Below are positions 46,301-57,089 of a DNA stretch of 64,000 bases, piece after piece. How positions within the stretch are numbered: position 1 is the stretch's first letter; each line of letters begins with the position of its first letter. The position numbers and the translations under genes were made by a program. This DNA comes from Macrosoma leucophasiata. Taxonomy: Eukaryota > Arthropoda > Insecta > Lepidoptera > Hedylidae. The stretch lies in the NCBI GenBank assembly GCA_036365455.1, contig JAWQUS010000016.1, forward strand, positions 13,291,001 through 13,355,000, read 5' to 3'. A model generated the notes under the pieces. The model saw nothing but the letters and a program-made list of their open reading frames with translations, had not been told where the DNA came from and searched no databases.

Positions 46301-49300
46301 ATTTATAATTTTTCTACGATATATATAAGTAAATGATTAATTTAAGACGAAAAAAAAAATTCATGAATATTCCCTATTGTTAGCAAAAATACGAGGGTGG
46401 ATCCAAAAGTTCGTGGCCCAAACTACAAGGAGACATGACATCTTTTTAAATTTACCGTCATTTGTTAGTATGTCTTCTATTGATTTATTGTGCGCAGTTT
46501 CATTCCGATACTGCACAATATAAATTTTCTGTGATTATTTGTTTGAAGTATTCTGACGCGATTTTCAATAATGGAGAAAATTGAACATCGTGCAGTCATT
46601 AAGTACCTCAATAAAAAAGGCCTGTCACCAAAAGACATCCATCAAGATATGGTGGGCACTTTGGGGGAGTCTGCTCCATCGTATTCCAGTGTCAAGAAGT
46701 GGGTAGCTGAGTTTAAGCGCGGTCGTGAGAGCATTGAAGATGATCCTAGGAGTGGACGGCCTACAACCTCTACCACGAAAGAAAAAATCGATAAAATTTG
46801 TGATCTCGTACTGGGTGATCGACGTTTGACCATCGGTAAGATAGCTGAGACAACAGACATTAGTTATGGCCGGGTGCAACACATAATAACGAAAGAATTG
46901 GGATTCCATAAGGTTTCTGATCGCTGGGTCCCGAGGTTGCTTTCAGCTGAACAAAAACGAGTTCGATTCACAATTTCGCGAGACTGTTTGGTACTTTTTA
47001 AGACTGATCCCGAGGACTTATTGTCTAGATTTGTTACCATGGATGAAAGCTGGGTTCACCACCATATTCCTGAATCAATGCAACAATCCAAACAGTGGAA
47101 AAGATCTGACTCACCTACACCGAAAAAGGCTAAAGTCGTTTTGTCGACTAACAAAGTCATGGCTTCTGTTTTTTGGGATGCGAAGGGCATTATTTTTGTA
47201 GATTATTTACCGAAAGGTCAAACTATTAATTCTAGTTATTATTGTAACCTTTTACGAAGACTACGAGAAGAAATAAAAGAAAAAAGGCCGGGAATGTTGC
47301 GTAAGAAAGTTTTGTTCCATCAAGACAATGCACGTGTTCACACTTCGGTTGAAACAATGTCTGTAATCCATGATTGTGGCTACGAATTGCTGCCCCACCC
47401 ACCTTATTCGCAGGATTTAGCCCCCGCAGATTATCATTTATTTCCAAATTTAAAAAAACATTTGGGTGGCTCGAAATTTTCGACCAAAGATGAGGTGATA
47501 GTCACAGTAAACGAGTATTTCGCCGACCTTCCGGAATCTTTTTTTTTTCGAGGGGATAAACAAAATGCAGTTCAGGTGGAAGAAGTGTGTTGAGCTAGAT
47601 GGAGACTGTCGAAAAATAAAAATAAAATAGGACCCACTTTTCTTTCATTTTCTTGGTCGGGCTTCGAACTTTTGGATCCACCCTCGTATAACATTTTTAA
47701 AATATCAGTTATAAAAATTAAGAAAACGCTATCTACCATCTAGATAGAAAATGAAAAAAAAAATCATCATAGAAAGTGCAAAAAACAGTGCTAACACATT
47801 ATAATTTTCAGGAATTGAAGGAAAAGTTCTACCGTATCATGATAGCGGTGGACCAGCACAATGGCCAGTACTTGTCAGTGTGCCGACATTTTCGAGCGTT
47901 GGGCGCTGCAGGCGGGCCCGACGCTCTCATCGGAAGCGTTGTGTTCCTCGTGTTGGCACCATATGATAACGAACAATCCGATCTTACACACAGACTCAAT
48001 GAAGACAAGGATCTGGATAAACTGCCTGAATATAAGTATGCATTGCCAGATTGTTTATTGTGAATCTTAAAACACATTTTATTTGTTATGCTATTTAGTT
48101 ATGGACAGTTCTGTAAACATTTAACTTACTGACCTTAAGGTCTCACATTCAAGACCAGAGTTCAGTTTATATTCAGTAACACTTAGATGTAACTGAGTTT
48201 TCCCCCCATTGGTAAAATGTTCAATGGTATCTCGCCGAATTTGGTAATGCTGTCAATCATAAGACAAATGGCAAATATATGTTCTAACTATATTTAAGAA
48301 AATATATATATATATATATATATTCGCTCTGTTTGATGATGTATACCATGACTGTTCATGACTCAAATCAATAATTTGATAGATCCACCATTAAATTTAT
48401 TTTAATTTATCCATGCTACCTAATGTTTTGAAATCAAGCTCAAGTGTAATATGTTAATATTTCTATTCGTTTAAGGGAATTATTGGGATTATTCATCAAT
48501 CCCGAAATAATAAGATGGAATACACTTTGTTCTACATATGAAGCTATGCTCCGTAAAACACCGTACTTCGACTCTTCGGATGAAAAAGGACAAGAACGTT
48601 GGAATGATCTTAAAAACAGAGTTGTTGAACATGTAATAACTTTTTATTTATTTGTTTTTATAGTACAAACTTAGCTAGTTCAATGGCCGAATACTCAAAC
48701 ACAATTTTAAGCAACCCTCAAATGTGCGCAATCTCTATCATTTGAACGTGTTTTATAAAAACAGAAGACTCTTAAGTCCCACTTAGATTTAAGTGACGTT
48801 TGAGTATTTGGTCGTAAGGCCGGTATTAATAGGCATTATGATCACATTTAGTATGGAAAATTGGGATCTCAAGATTCACATCTTTTTATCTTATGATTTT
48901 GAGTTCTTTTTTACATTAACACTATACCAGGGGTGCGACCGCCTATCAACATTGCTATTGTCGTTGTCATTGCTGTCAAATGTTCATGTCGATTTGCTCC
49001 TTTAAAAGCAGTAGTGACAATCTCATCATTTTTCTTGCATTCGTAGGTGAGAAACAAGCGATAATGGTAAGTTATTTCGATTAATGTTATTTAGTTAAAG
49101 TAAAAATCGACATGAAAATTTGACAGCAATGACAACGACAATAGCAATGTCGATAGGCGGTCGCACCCCAGGCCAGCGGTTCGATCGTTTGACTACAACA
49201 TTTTGGTACATTGTAGAATATCCGCATAATGTCGATGTACTACACGCGGATCACGCTGCAGCGCATGAGTGAGCTGCTCGGGCTGAGCGTGACGGAGACG

Positions 49301-50308
49301 GAGGAGGCGCTCAGCCAGCTCGTGGTCAGCAGCGTCGTGCGCGCCAAGATCGACCGCCCCGCCGGTGTCGTGCATTTCAGGTAAACACTAAGGCTGGGTT
49401 GCACCACCATATTTGTTATAGTTATTGTAACATTTCACGTCCTTCTTTAACTTTAACAGATTTATATTAGTAAGAGAAGGATGCAAAATGTTACATTAAC
49501 TTTAACAAATATGATGGTGCAACCGAGCCTAAGGCCGGGTTGCATCATGTTACTTTAACCTTCAAAATGTTGTTAAAGTACCGCTTTAGTAAAAACAAGA
49601 GTTGCCAAATTTGAAAAGAGTTAAATGGCGTCATAACTAGTCGTGCTGAGCTGGTTAATGTTAAAGTTAACCTCAAAATTATCTGTCAGATAATAAGGGA
49701 CAACCCTGGTAACTTTGACAACGTCAAGAATACGCCGGTTCAACACATTCTGCAGTAATTGTTAAAGTCAATATTGCTGTTATTATTGCATTTTTTATGT
49801 AAGAAAGGTGGCAGGCAAACAATCGTGCAGCTCACATTGATGTTATGTGATGACTGCAGCCTATAGGCTGCAGTCATATCATTCATATTTCAGGCATCTG
49901 CATAAAAACCACGAGGTCAAAATATAGATGCGTTGCCACCCCTGAGGGCCCTGAGACCTAAGGTGTCATGTCTTTGTGATAGTTATAATTATTATGAGGC
50001 CATACAAATGATTAATGATAACCGTAACTTTAACTAATATTTTGGTGCAACCGAACCTAAGCTGCACTAGAATAAAAATATCATTCATTCTATATCGCTT
50101 GACTTTAATTTTTGCAAAAAAAAAATTTTTCACTGAGCATCATGATGATTATTGCCACTTTTCTTACAGCTTGAATATGGATGCCTCGGACCGCCTGAAC
50201 GAGTGGTCGAACAACTTGAACACTCTGATGCAACTTGTCAACAAGACTACACACCTTATCAACAAAGAAGAATGTGTTCACAAACATCTATTAGCTACTG
50301 CTGAGTGA
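43340..50308 (+). CDS. PSMD12: 26S proteasome non-ATPase regulatory subunit 12 (Rpn5)
   Basis: A lid subunit of the 19S regulatory particle. Rpn5 contacts the deubiquitinase subunit and helps assemble the lid. Eight exons join in phase: 43,340-43,399; 43,473-43,589; 44,509-44,621; 45,078-45,456; 47,812-48,035; 48,476-48,632; 49,217-49,380; 50,170-50,308. The product is 450 residues (family about 455). Recognised segments: [18 protein letters not shown]; a helical repeat region with [20 protein letters not shown]; then [20 protein letters not shown] and the C-terminal PCI/winged-helix domain ([54 protein letters not shown]). Introns 4, 6 and 7 carry transposons but no exon is damaged. Head-to-head with MARF1. 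Confidence 0.95.
43590..44508. other. PSMD12 intron 2, no further feature
   Basis: AT-rich with a GC-richer patch at 43,960-44,060 that shows no ORF or known repeat. Confidence 0.4.
44680..44945 (-). repeat. tRNA-derived SINE, family B, copy 3
   Basis: An inverted copy: GTAGGCAGAGGTAAATGCAT, CCATGTAACAGGTGGCGAGC, CCGGGAATTGAACCCAGGAC (B box on the minus strand). The 5' head is truncated at about 44,945. In PSMD12 intron 3. Confidence 0.78.
45795..46264. mobile_element. MITE with AAGGAGATGTTGC ends, copy 2
   Basis: 470 bp, opposite orientation to 13,562-14,075. They share GTATGGACCTCCGGCCATGT and ACATGGCGAATATGGCGGGC. Ends AAGGAGATGTTGC and GCAACATCTCCTT. Lacks the extra terminal palindrome of copy 1. 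In PSMD12 intron 4. Confidence 0.8.
46392..47686 (+). mobile_element. 1,295-bp mariner element with perfect 22-bp TIRs
   Basis: TIRs beginning CGAGGGTGGATCCAAAAGTT (22 bp identical, then about 10 more imperfect) are flanked by TA (46,390-46,391 and 47,687-47,688). Full-length size for a mariner. Inserted in PSMD12 intron 4 in the gene's own orientation. Confidence 0.92.
46571..47593 (+). CDS. Mariner transposase (C-terminus frameshifted)
   Basis: 340 residues from [21 protein letters not shown]-terminal helix-turn-helix DNA-binding region ([28 protein letters not shown]), then [10 protein letters not shown] linker. Catalytic DD34D triad complete: Asp in [10 protein letters not shown], Asp in [11 protein letters not shown], and Asp in [11 protein letters not shown] exactly 34 residues after the second. 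After ESFFFRG a run of four G (about 47,552) puts the frame off by one, replacing the usual last 20-odd residues (a [14 protein letters not shown] end is visible in the next frame). So the core is intact but the C-terminal tail is altered. Activity is doubtful. Confidence 0.88.
   Translation: MEKIEHRAVIKYLNKKGLSPKDIHQDMVGTLGESAPSYSSVKKWVAEFKRGRESIEDDPRSGRPTTSTTKEKIDKICDLVLGDRRLTIGKIAETTDISYGRVQHIITKELGFHKVSDRWVPRLLSAEQKRVRFTISRDCLVLFKTDPEDLLSRFVTMDESWVHHHIPESMQQSKQWKRSDSPTPKKAKVVLSTNKVMASVFWDAKGIIFVDYLPKGQTINSSYYCNLLRRLREEIKEKRPGMLRKKVLFHQDNARVHTSVETMSVIHDCGYELLPHPPYSQDLAPADYHLFPNLKKHLGGSKFSTKDEVIVTVNEYFADLPESFFFRGDKQNAVQVEEVC
48300..48325. repeat. (TA)n microsatellite
   Basis: About twelve TA units in PSMD12 intron 5. 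Confidence 0.9.
48928..49170. mobile_element. hAT-like MITE, CAGGGGTGCGACCGCC ends, copy 1
   Basis: The left arm CAGGGGTGCGACCGCCTATC and right arm in reverse complement (TGGGGTGCGACCGCCTATCG) pair. Pairing continues through the CATTGCTATTGTCGTTGTCA stretch. A CAGGGG start is typical of hAT MITEs. No clear 8-bp duplication. Ends about 45 bases before PSMD12 exon 7. Confidence 0.72.
49392..50057. mobile_element. Two tandem PIF/Harbinger-like MITEs sharing TAA
   Basis: Element 1 is 49,392-49,529 (GGCTGGGTTGCACCACCATA...GATGGTGCAACCGAGCC). Element 2 is 49,533-50,057 (GGCCGGGTTGCATCATGTTA...TTTTGGTGCAACCGAACC). They are arranged TAA-element 1-TAA-element 2-TAA. Element 2 contains a repeat-D copy (49,790-50,015). 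All lie in PSMD12 intron 7. Confidence 0.72.
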
Positions 50309-50632
50309 AATTATCTTAAAATGTCATTATACGTCTTAAAATGTATTAAATTTAATAATATTATTAAATAGTAATGGATTACTAGCAGTTGTGTTTATTT
50401 TAATCCAATAATCATTTAGACAGTCGTCTTATGTTTAGAGAAAAAAATACAGTGCTCATCAAGAAATATTGCACATAGAGCTTATGAAAGTGACAATCGA
50501 CTAGTTTCCACTTCGTAGAGCGTTTACGTAAGCACTGATAGTACGGTATTGGTCTAAACTTGTACGTCAAATATCAAAATCGTAGACAAACTTCACATAG
50601 GTAAGGTGGGAAAAAGATAACGCTCTACAGAC

Positions 50633-50891
50633 CAGGGGTGCGACCGCCTATCGACATTGCTGTCGTCATTGTAATTGCTGTCAAATTTTAAAGTCGATTT
50701 TTGTTTTACCTAAATAACAATAATCGAAATAATCTACCATTATCGCTTGTTTATTACCTACGAAAACCATAATATCAATCAGATTATCAATACTACTTTT
50801 AAAGGAGCTACAAATCATGATGATACATCACATGAAAATTTGACAGCAATGACAATGTCAGCAACAATACAGATAGCCGGTAGCACCCCTG
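50633..50891. mobile_element. hAT-like MITE, CAGGGGTGCGACCGCC ends, copy 2
   Basis: CAGGGGTGCGACCGCCTATC at the left. The right end, reverse complement CAGGGGTGCTACCGGCTATC, is a diverged match. TTTGACAGCAATGACAATGT forms part of the inner right arm, as in copy 1. Confidence 0.7.
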
Positions 50892-51019
50892 AAATGAGTC
50901 AAAGTTGCCTCCCTAAAGTCTATTTAAATAGACTAATAATCTTGACAGGCTGTAAGTTCAGCCTCCTTTATTAAGGTTTTTTTTTTAATTTCAGAATAAT
51001 GCAACCACTTTAGAGTTCT

Positions 51020-51290
51020 AGTATAGGGACTCGAGGGCGTAGGCAGCACCGCGTTACCTAAACTATCTGCCGCCAAATGGCAGTGTTCAGCACTATCGTG
51101 TTCCGGTTAGATGGTATCGTATGGCCTCGTAATAACTATCACAGGGACATAACATGATCTCAGGGGTGGCAACACATCTGCATTTTGACCTCTAGTTTTT
51201 GTGTTGATGTCTATAGGTAGGCAGGTAGTAGTCATACTATGCAGTTCACTAAGCTTGTTTGCCACCTTCATTACATAAAGAAATACATCT
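51020..51290 (-). repeat. Dispersed repeat family D, inverted copy
   Basis: GACTCGAGGGCGTAGGCAGC, CTGCCGCCAAATGGCAGTGT and GCACTATCGTGTTCCGGTTA to AGCTTGTTTGCCACCTTCAT. Confidence 0.7.
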
Positions 51291-51498
51291 ACTATAATGC
51301 TCATTACAAAACCTATACTAAACTTCATTATAAGGTGTCTGTTGCCAGTTGCGATATTTTATCAATGAAACAAGTCGAAACATTTAATTAATTGCGCAAT
51401 GTGATAAGATAGGTATTTTTTGTAAGTCTGCACGCCTTTAAATTTTCACAGAATGTTATTAGTTTTGAACGAGCGATAATACGAAATTCACATACAAG

Positions 51499-54400
51499 AT
51501 GTTGGAATCATTTATGTCCATCGTGATATTTAGTGGTATAGTGATTATATTTAGGTTCTTAAACAAAAAAAGTCAGCCGGCAATAATCGGTGTATATCAG
51601 CAGCATGACAAAAGTTATTGGATTAAATTTATTTCTATGTATATTTTCTTACGTGTGAAACAGGTAAGAAGATACCTATTTTACTTATTATTTGATTGTA
51701 AAATAATGTTATATCGGGTCTAATGTCCCTAATTTTCATCCTTTTAAACAATTTCCATGACAACATTGAATTAAGTAGTGCTAGTAATTATACAAACTTG
51801 TTTGCATTAAAGTCATTATTTTACCTATTATATATAATATTATTATTTCTATCTTCTGAATGAAATATTTAATCATTATAAAGGTACAAAGGTAAAATAT
51901 ACTGACGGCATGACTACTTTTCGGAATTTGTATTGTTTTGAATTCAATATCTATAAATAAATATATGATATACTTATTATTTTGTAAATTGTTTATTTTA
52001 ATGTTTCATACGATATTTATCCATTTTATTAAATTTTGTAACATTTATCTTACTAATCTCTTATGAAAAACTAGGTTAAACCGTATTTTCGTAATCGTCA
52101 CCTTACGATTCCATTTCAGCTAATAGCGTACGTGAAAAGATTGCTGGCGGTGGAATTTGGTTACAGTCCCGATGGTTCGGTGCATGTACATGCTCATGAT
52201 GATAATTTAGAGAAGAGATATTCTCTTGGAAGTCATCCTAAAGTAAGAATGATTTCCAATTGTTCCCTATAAATGGTTTAAAGACTTACAAGTCTTACAA
52301 CTCAACTATATCTAATAAAGGTATGATTTTACTAATGGTAGAATTCTGTGTCCAGTGGAGGTCGAGCGCGTAGGTACCACCGCATTACATAATTTATCTG
52401 CCACCAAATGTGTAAGTGTTCAGCACTATCGTGTTCCGGTTAGATGGTAATGTAATAGCTATCACAGAGACATAATAACTAAGGTCTTAGGGGTGGCAAC
52501 GCATTGATGATTTAAAAAAAAAAAATTAAAGTTTAATGTACGCGAGATAAATCCGTAAAAACAGTTCTACCTATTTCAATGTGCTAACATTGTATTTTCA
52601 GGCGGTTGATGCAGTTTACTTCAATGGAATGTCGAAGAATGGGGATGCAATAATTTGTGGGTTAGCGAGACGACCTAATAACTATTGTGATGCATTTTTA
52701 TTTTTGAAGGTGATTGTATTCTTGGTAGCTTTTTTACTGTTCTTTGCTTGGTTGGTACCTACTTAGAGGGAACACACAAGTGCCTTATTCGTTAGTAATA
52801 AAATATATAATTATTTGATATGATAAGCGGAGAGTTCCCTAATTCCTTTATGGTAGATTTATTGTTTAAATTTTATATTATTCATATAAGATATTTCGTC
52901 CGAAACGATTGTAATAAACAGAGAGGATCCGACGAGAATCGGGTGTGGACATAAGTAAGTAGGTAAGTATAAACTGGAGAGGAGCCGATCCAAAAGTCGC
53001 AGGTTCAGATCTTATTCGGAATTATTTTATTATCTTTCTGTTAATCTTTTAACTCACTGGCATCTGGTGCATTAACTGGTGGTAGAGTTACGAAGTTCAA
53101 AAGCGAATATACCAAAATTGGCGCTAAATGGTAACTAGTGTTCCGCGCTATCATGTTACAGTGCTTATGTAGATATAAAGATATATTAATGCGGAAACAT
53201 TTATTTTTAAATACATTGTATCAATCATAAGTGATACCTACCTAGGTATTTCCTATTTTAAGACATGTTGCTTACTGGTGGTAGAGCTCCAGTGACGGAG
53301 CTCGCGGGCGTAGGCACCACCGCATTACCTAATATACTTGCCGCTAAATGGTAGTGTTCAACACTATCGTGTTCCGGTCAGGTGGTAATGTACGGCTCTG
53401 TAATTTCCGGCACAGAGGCATAACACCTAATTAATGCCTCAGATGTGGCAGCGCATCTGCATTTTGACGTCTGGTCATTGTGTGGGTATCTATAGGCTGC
53501 AGTCATCACTTAACATCAATGTGAACTGCACGCTTGTTTGCCACTTTTATTACATAAAAAAAACACTTAAAGAAATCCCTTCTACACAGGTAAAAGGTGA
53601 AGAACTACTATCACCAAATTTGCCTGACACACATTTGAAACAAGCTGAAAATGATGGAGACGAGTATAGTGTGCAAGGTATATCTATAGTAAACTTTATA
53701 CCCATGCGCACGTGGAAGGTGTCATATAAAGGTGAAATGAAGTAAGTGGAATTAGATATTACAAGTTAGGTATTAAGGCGTAGATATGTACTACCTACCG
53801 CATTAACAAATGTAACTGTTGCTAAAAATATGTGGTTGGTAGTTTTGTGAGTGTTCTTCATTGCAACTTATGAATGATATTACAATAGCGGTCGGCAACT
53901 AAATCTCCTATACCTAGACACCATATACCTAACAATAAAATAAAACGATTTGTCACTGGTGGTAGAGCTCCAGTGAAGCGTATCGGCGTATATTCACGTC
54001 GATTCCTAAGACTGACCCACTTTCAGACAGTGCCTAATCGCCCTATTTGGTCATGGTAGGTCAGTCTTGGTCTTCCTGGGCTTCAGCAACCATATCCACA
54101 TTTGCATTTTATATCTGTTTAGTCATTCGTTCATTCTTGCCATATGCCCGAACCATCGGCGCATGCATTTTTACACTAATTTTGTTGTATTGTAGGTATA
54201 GAAATGATCCAGAGAAAACAGTAAAAGTGTTGACAAATTTGACATGGAGCGCTCACTGGGCTCCGTTTGAATACGACACACATTTGTCTGCTCGAAGCAT
54301 GGCCAATGATATGGCGAGAGAAAAATGGTCTTTGGATTATTTTAAGCTTCTTAAAAAGTAAGTAGGTATCGAAATGTTACACAAAGACCGTGAATAGTAG

Positions 54401-55818
54401 TTGCAGCAAGCTACAGATGATATTTCTGAGGTTCGATTCCAGCCCTGAAGAAAAGTACCTAGTTTTTATTGTCGGATTCCAGTTAAATGTTAATAATTAT
54501 CCTTTAATTTAACTTTTTTAACGTCAAAATATTGACAGACAAGTGCCTATCACACAAAAGTGGTCAGTCAGTCGTCCGCATCGCGTAATATATAGAGGTG
54601 GAACACCTCAGAGGGAAGTTTGCACTTAGTTAAAATATCTCAAGGAGTGTCAAAGCATGCCACTTGTTGGGTATTTTCATTGCATAAAAATATCTTTAAG
54701 TATATTGTTTTCTAGAGTCCATCAAACCCATTATGAGCAAATGGGAAATATCCAGGGAGCAGTGTTTATTGATGATAAAAAGTATGAAGTAAATATGCCA
54801 TGCATGAGGGATCGTAGTTACGGTAAAGTTTACATACATTCTTTTTATGTACCTACTTGTTGCTTTATAAATTTAATATTTAATGCATTTTTTTGTTATG
54901 CATATCTCGATTTATTATTTCAGGACCACTAAGAGATTGGCGGAACTTTCATCGATATGTTTATCATTTCATTTTTCTTGAAAATGGAGATTGTATGGCT
55001 GTGGGCACAGTGTCACAACCAACAGTTTTATCACAGTGAGTCCTTTTTCATCATATGCTTCTGTTATTATATTGATTTATTCTACATAAATATCTCCAAC
55101 ACTAACTAGTGACTAAAACTTAATAGTTTAAAATATTGACGATAGTTATTTCTAGGACTCAAATTGTGGAAGTGGAACATAATACATGATAATTTCTATT
55201 TCAGCTTGACAATAGGATATCTATGTCAGAAAATAGGTGATGAACAGGTGGTAGTACCTGTAGATTACTGTGATTTTGAATTGTATCAACATGGGGAACA
55301 TCAAATATTACCCAAGGAATATGGATTTATTTTTGAAGCAGGTAAGTAGTATGTTTAATTTAACCTAGTATTATTATAGATTACTATTGATATTTTCTTG
55401 AGTTCTATAGATTTGGTAGAAAATAAATAGACCATTTGGTTCCATAAGTTCGCAAAATGTTCAACAGCCTAGTGTCGTGTGATAGATATAATTGTTTTCC
55501 TTTTTCCAAAATTGATCCAATTATAAAATAAAAGTCTGCAACCAGTTTCTATAGTACCTACCTAATTAATGTAGGCTTTATCACATCCGAATTTTATTAC
55601 CATTTTATAAAATTCGAAGATAACTGACTTTGTGATTCGTTTTATAATTTTCTATTATAGGTGGTGAGTCATATACAACTCAAGTACAGATGACAGACGA
55701 AAATATATTCTACATTGGGAAAGAAAGGGAGTCCAAGTTTTACGAGAGATGGTGTACAGTTGAAGTAAATGGGATCAAAGGGTGGTCCTGCGTGGAATGG
55801 CAGTATAACAACTTATAA
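51499..55818 (+). CDS. Uncharacterised membrane-anchored protein, like N-terminal region of insect 'putative phosphoenolpyruvate synthase'
   Basis: Nine exons join in phase: 51,499-51,663; 52,120-52,242; 52,602-52,709; 53,590-53,741; 54,196-54,357; 54,716-54,822; 54,924-55,035; 55,205-55,341; 55,661-55,818. They give 407 residues. The N-terminus MLESFMSIVIFSGIVIIFRF is a signal anchor. The remainder is soluble-looking, with YFNGMSKNGDAIICGLARRP, WKVSYKGEMKYR, HQTHYEQMGNIQG, PLRDWRNFHRYVYHF, CDFELYQHGEHQILPKEYGF and a WSCVEWQYNN end. From memory, these motifs (WKxxYxGxMK, HxTHYEQ, FHRYVxHF, YQHGE, VNGxxGW) occur in the N-terminal, possibly lipocalin/AttH-like, part of arthropod proteins annotated putative PEP synthase, whose ATP-grasp and PEP-histidine domains are absent here. 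No enzymatic activity should be assumed. Confidence 0.72.
52355..52515 (-). repeat. Dispersed repeat family D, partial inverted copy
   Basis: GAGGTCGAGCGCGTAGGTAC and AGTGTTCAGCACTATCGTGT. In intron 2 of the 51.5-kb gene. Confidence 0.65.
53270..53575 (-). repeat. Dispersed repeat family D, full-length inverted copy
   Basis: Complete unit from CTGGTGGTAGAGCTCCAGTG to GCACGCTTGTTTGCCAC and ATTACATAAAAAA. It ends about 15 bases before the acceptor of the exon at 53,590. A smaller degraded piece lies at 53,085-53,155 and a terminal fragment at 53,955-53,985. Confidence 0.75.
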
Positions 55819-56100
55819 GTCAAACGTATAAACCTCAATCAACGGATCCTTACCATCCCAATCGTCGGATCTAAGTAAATTGTAATTTTTTACCAGCTCA
55901 CTCTTAGGGCGAGATTCACAGACCGCACTACGACTTTACTTTCGAGCAAAGTACGCTTCGAACTGTCAAAACCCATACATTTCTGACAGTTCGAAGCATA
56001 CTTTGCTCAAAGTAAAGTCGTAGTGCGGTCTGTGAATCTCACCATTAGTCCATTCAATATATTTAGATTTTAGAATTAAATAAAAAACAAAGAAGCGAGG
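55819..56100 (+). other. 3'UTR of the 51.5-kb gene with poly(A) signal
   Basis: AATAAA occurs within TTAAATAAAAAAC at about 56,080, some 260 bases after the stop codon. The UTR contains a foldback MITE. Confidence 0.5.
55907..56044. mobile_element. 138-bp foldback MITE in a 3'UTR
   Basis: The left arm GAGATTCACAGACCGCACTA then CGACTTTACTTT... and the right arm ...AAAGTAAAGTCG then TAGTGCGGTCTGTGAATCTC pair over roughly 60 bases with few mismatches. TTA flanks both ends (55,904-55,906; 56,045-56,047), so it is PIF/Harbinger-like. Confidence 0.82.
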
Positions 56101-56800
56101 AAAGTTAAGTATATTTAGCGTAACTTTTCATAACATATCAACTTAGTATGTCTAAACATGGACTAGCAAATAATGGCGTCAAATTACTTGACATATATAT
56201 TACAATAAAATTAAATAAGCTATACTAACATAAAGGACTTTATATTGTAGTTGGATGCAACCATGATAATTATACTTCACTATTATTCATTCCTTAGAAA
56301 TAGTAAAAAAACATTGCTACAGTAGATAGACCTCCAATCCACAGTACGCATGTTTGACAGTAACGATGTTTTGAGGATAACTTTACATAAGCATAGCAAA
56401 AAATATCTAAGTTGATACTCCAAATAAAATAAGGAACTTAACGACATTACAGGGAGTTAATTTAATTACTTGCACTATGACGTATTAAGTTAAATAATGT
56501 TTAATATCATACAACCTGCGAATAAAAATGTAAGTGTAACTAAGCAAAAAAAAAAAAATTGTTCCACGACTTCCACGTAGTGGTGTCTCGTGGGCGGGGC
56601 CTAAATATGGTCTACCGCAGTGCGTTAGGCTATTGGACGATTCCTAGTCACTTGCCGAAATGACCTTGTCGCGACCAATCGAATGCCAGCATAGTTTAGT
56701 TTAGTTGAAAGTGTGAGTGTAAGTTATGATTGCAGTTAGTTTGTTTGTAAATGAAACCAACATCGAAGCGATGATTGTATCAGAGTAAAATTTCTATACA
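56101..56800. other. Non-coding, with a promoter-like GC-box/CCAAT patch
   Basis: Mostly AT-rich. At 56,590-56,760 there is GTGGGCGGGGCC followed by TAAATATGG and CGACCAATCG, then TAGTTTAGTTTAGTTGAAAG. This resembles a promoter or a transposon 5' end, but no ORF follows except an inverted LINE fragment. Confidence 0.35.
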
Positions 56801-56802
56801 TG

Positions 56803-57085
56803 ATTCATCATCATCATTTCAGCCAAAAGACGTCCACTGCTGAACAAAGACCTCCACCAAAGAATGCCACAACGAACGGTCCTGGGCCGCCCTCATCCAG
56901 CGATTGCCCGCGACCTTCACCAGGTCGTCGGTCCACCTCGTGGGGTGCCTGCCTACGCTTCGTCTTCCGGTACGCGGTCGCCACTCCAGAACTCTTCTGC
57001 CCCAACGGTCGTCAGTTCTGCAAGCTATGCCCTGCATGCCTGCCCTGCCCACTGCCACTTGAGTTTCGCTATTCACACATAAACA
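56803..57085 (-). pseudogene. RTE LINE 3'-end fragment
   Basis: The last ~85 codons of the RT protein plus the (ATG)n tail (TCATCATCATCATTTCAGCC on the plus strand). Readable residues include DDRWGRRVLEWRPRTGRRSV, TRWTDDLVKVAGNRW and [12 protein letters not shown]. They match the C-terminus of the truncated element at 2,956 and give its 3' boundary. Confidence 0.85.
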
Positions 57086-57089
57086 TGAT

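Larger units (their letters stand above)
50309..51498. other. Intergenic region between PSMD12 and the 51.5-kb gene
   Basis: Holds ATTAAA poly(A)-like words at about 50,345-50,375 (PSMD12 3' end), a short GTAGAGCG...CGCTCTAC inverted element (50,515-50,628), a hAT-like MITE (50,633-50,891) and an inverted repeat-D copy (51,020-51,290). The promoter of the next gene should lie at about 51,300-51,498. Confidence 0.5.

Noticed and set aside
46625..46909. Antisense ORFs over the mariner
   Set aside because: Opposite-strand shadows of the transposase gene.
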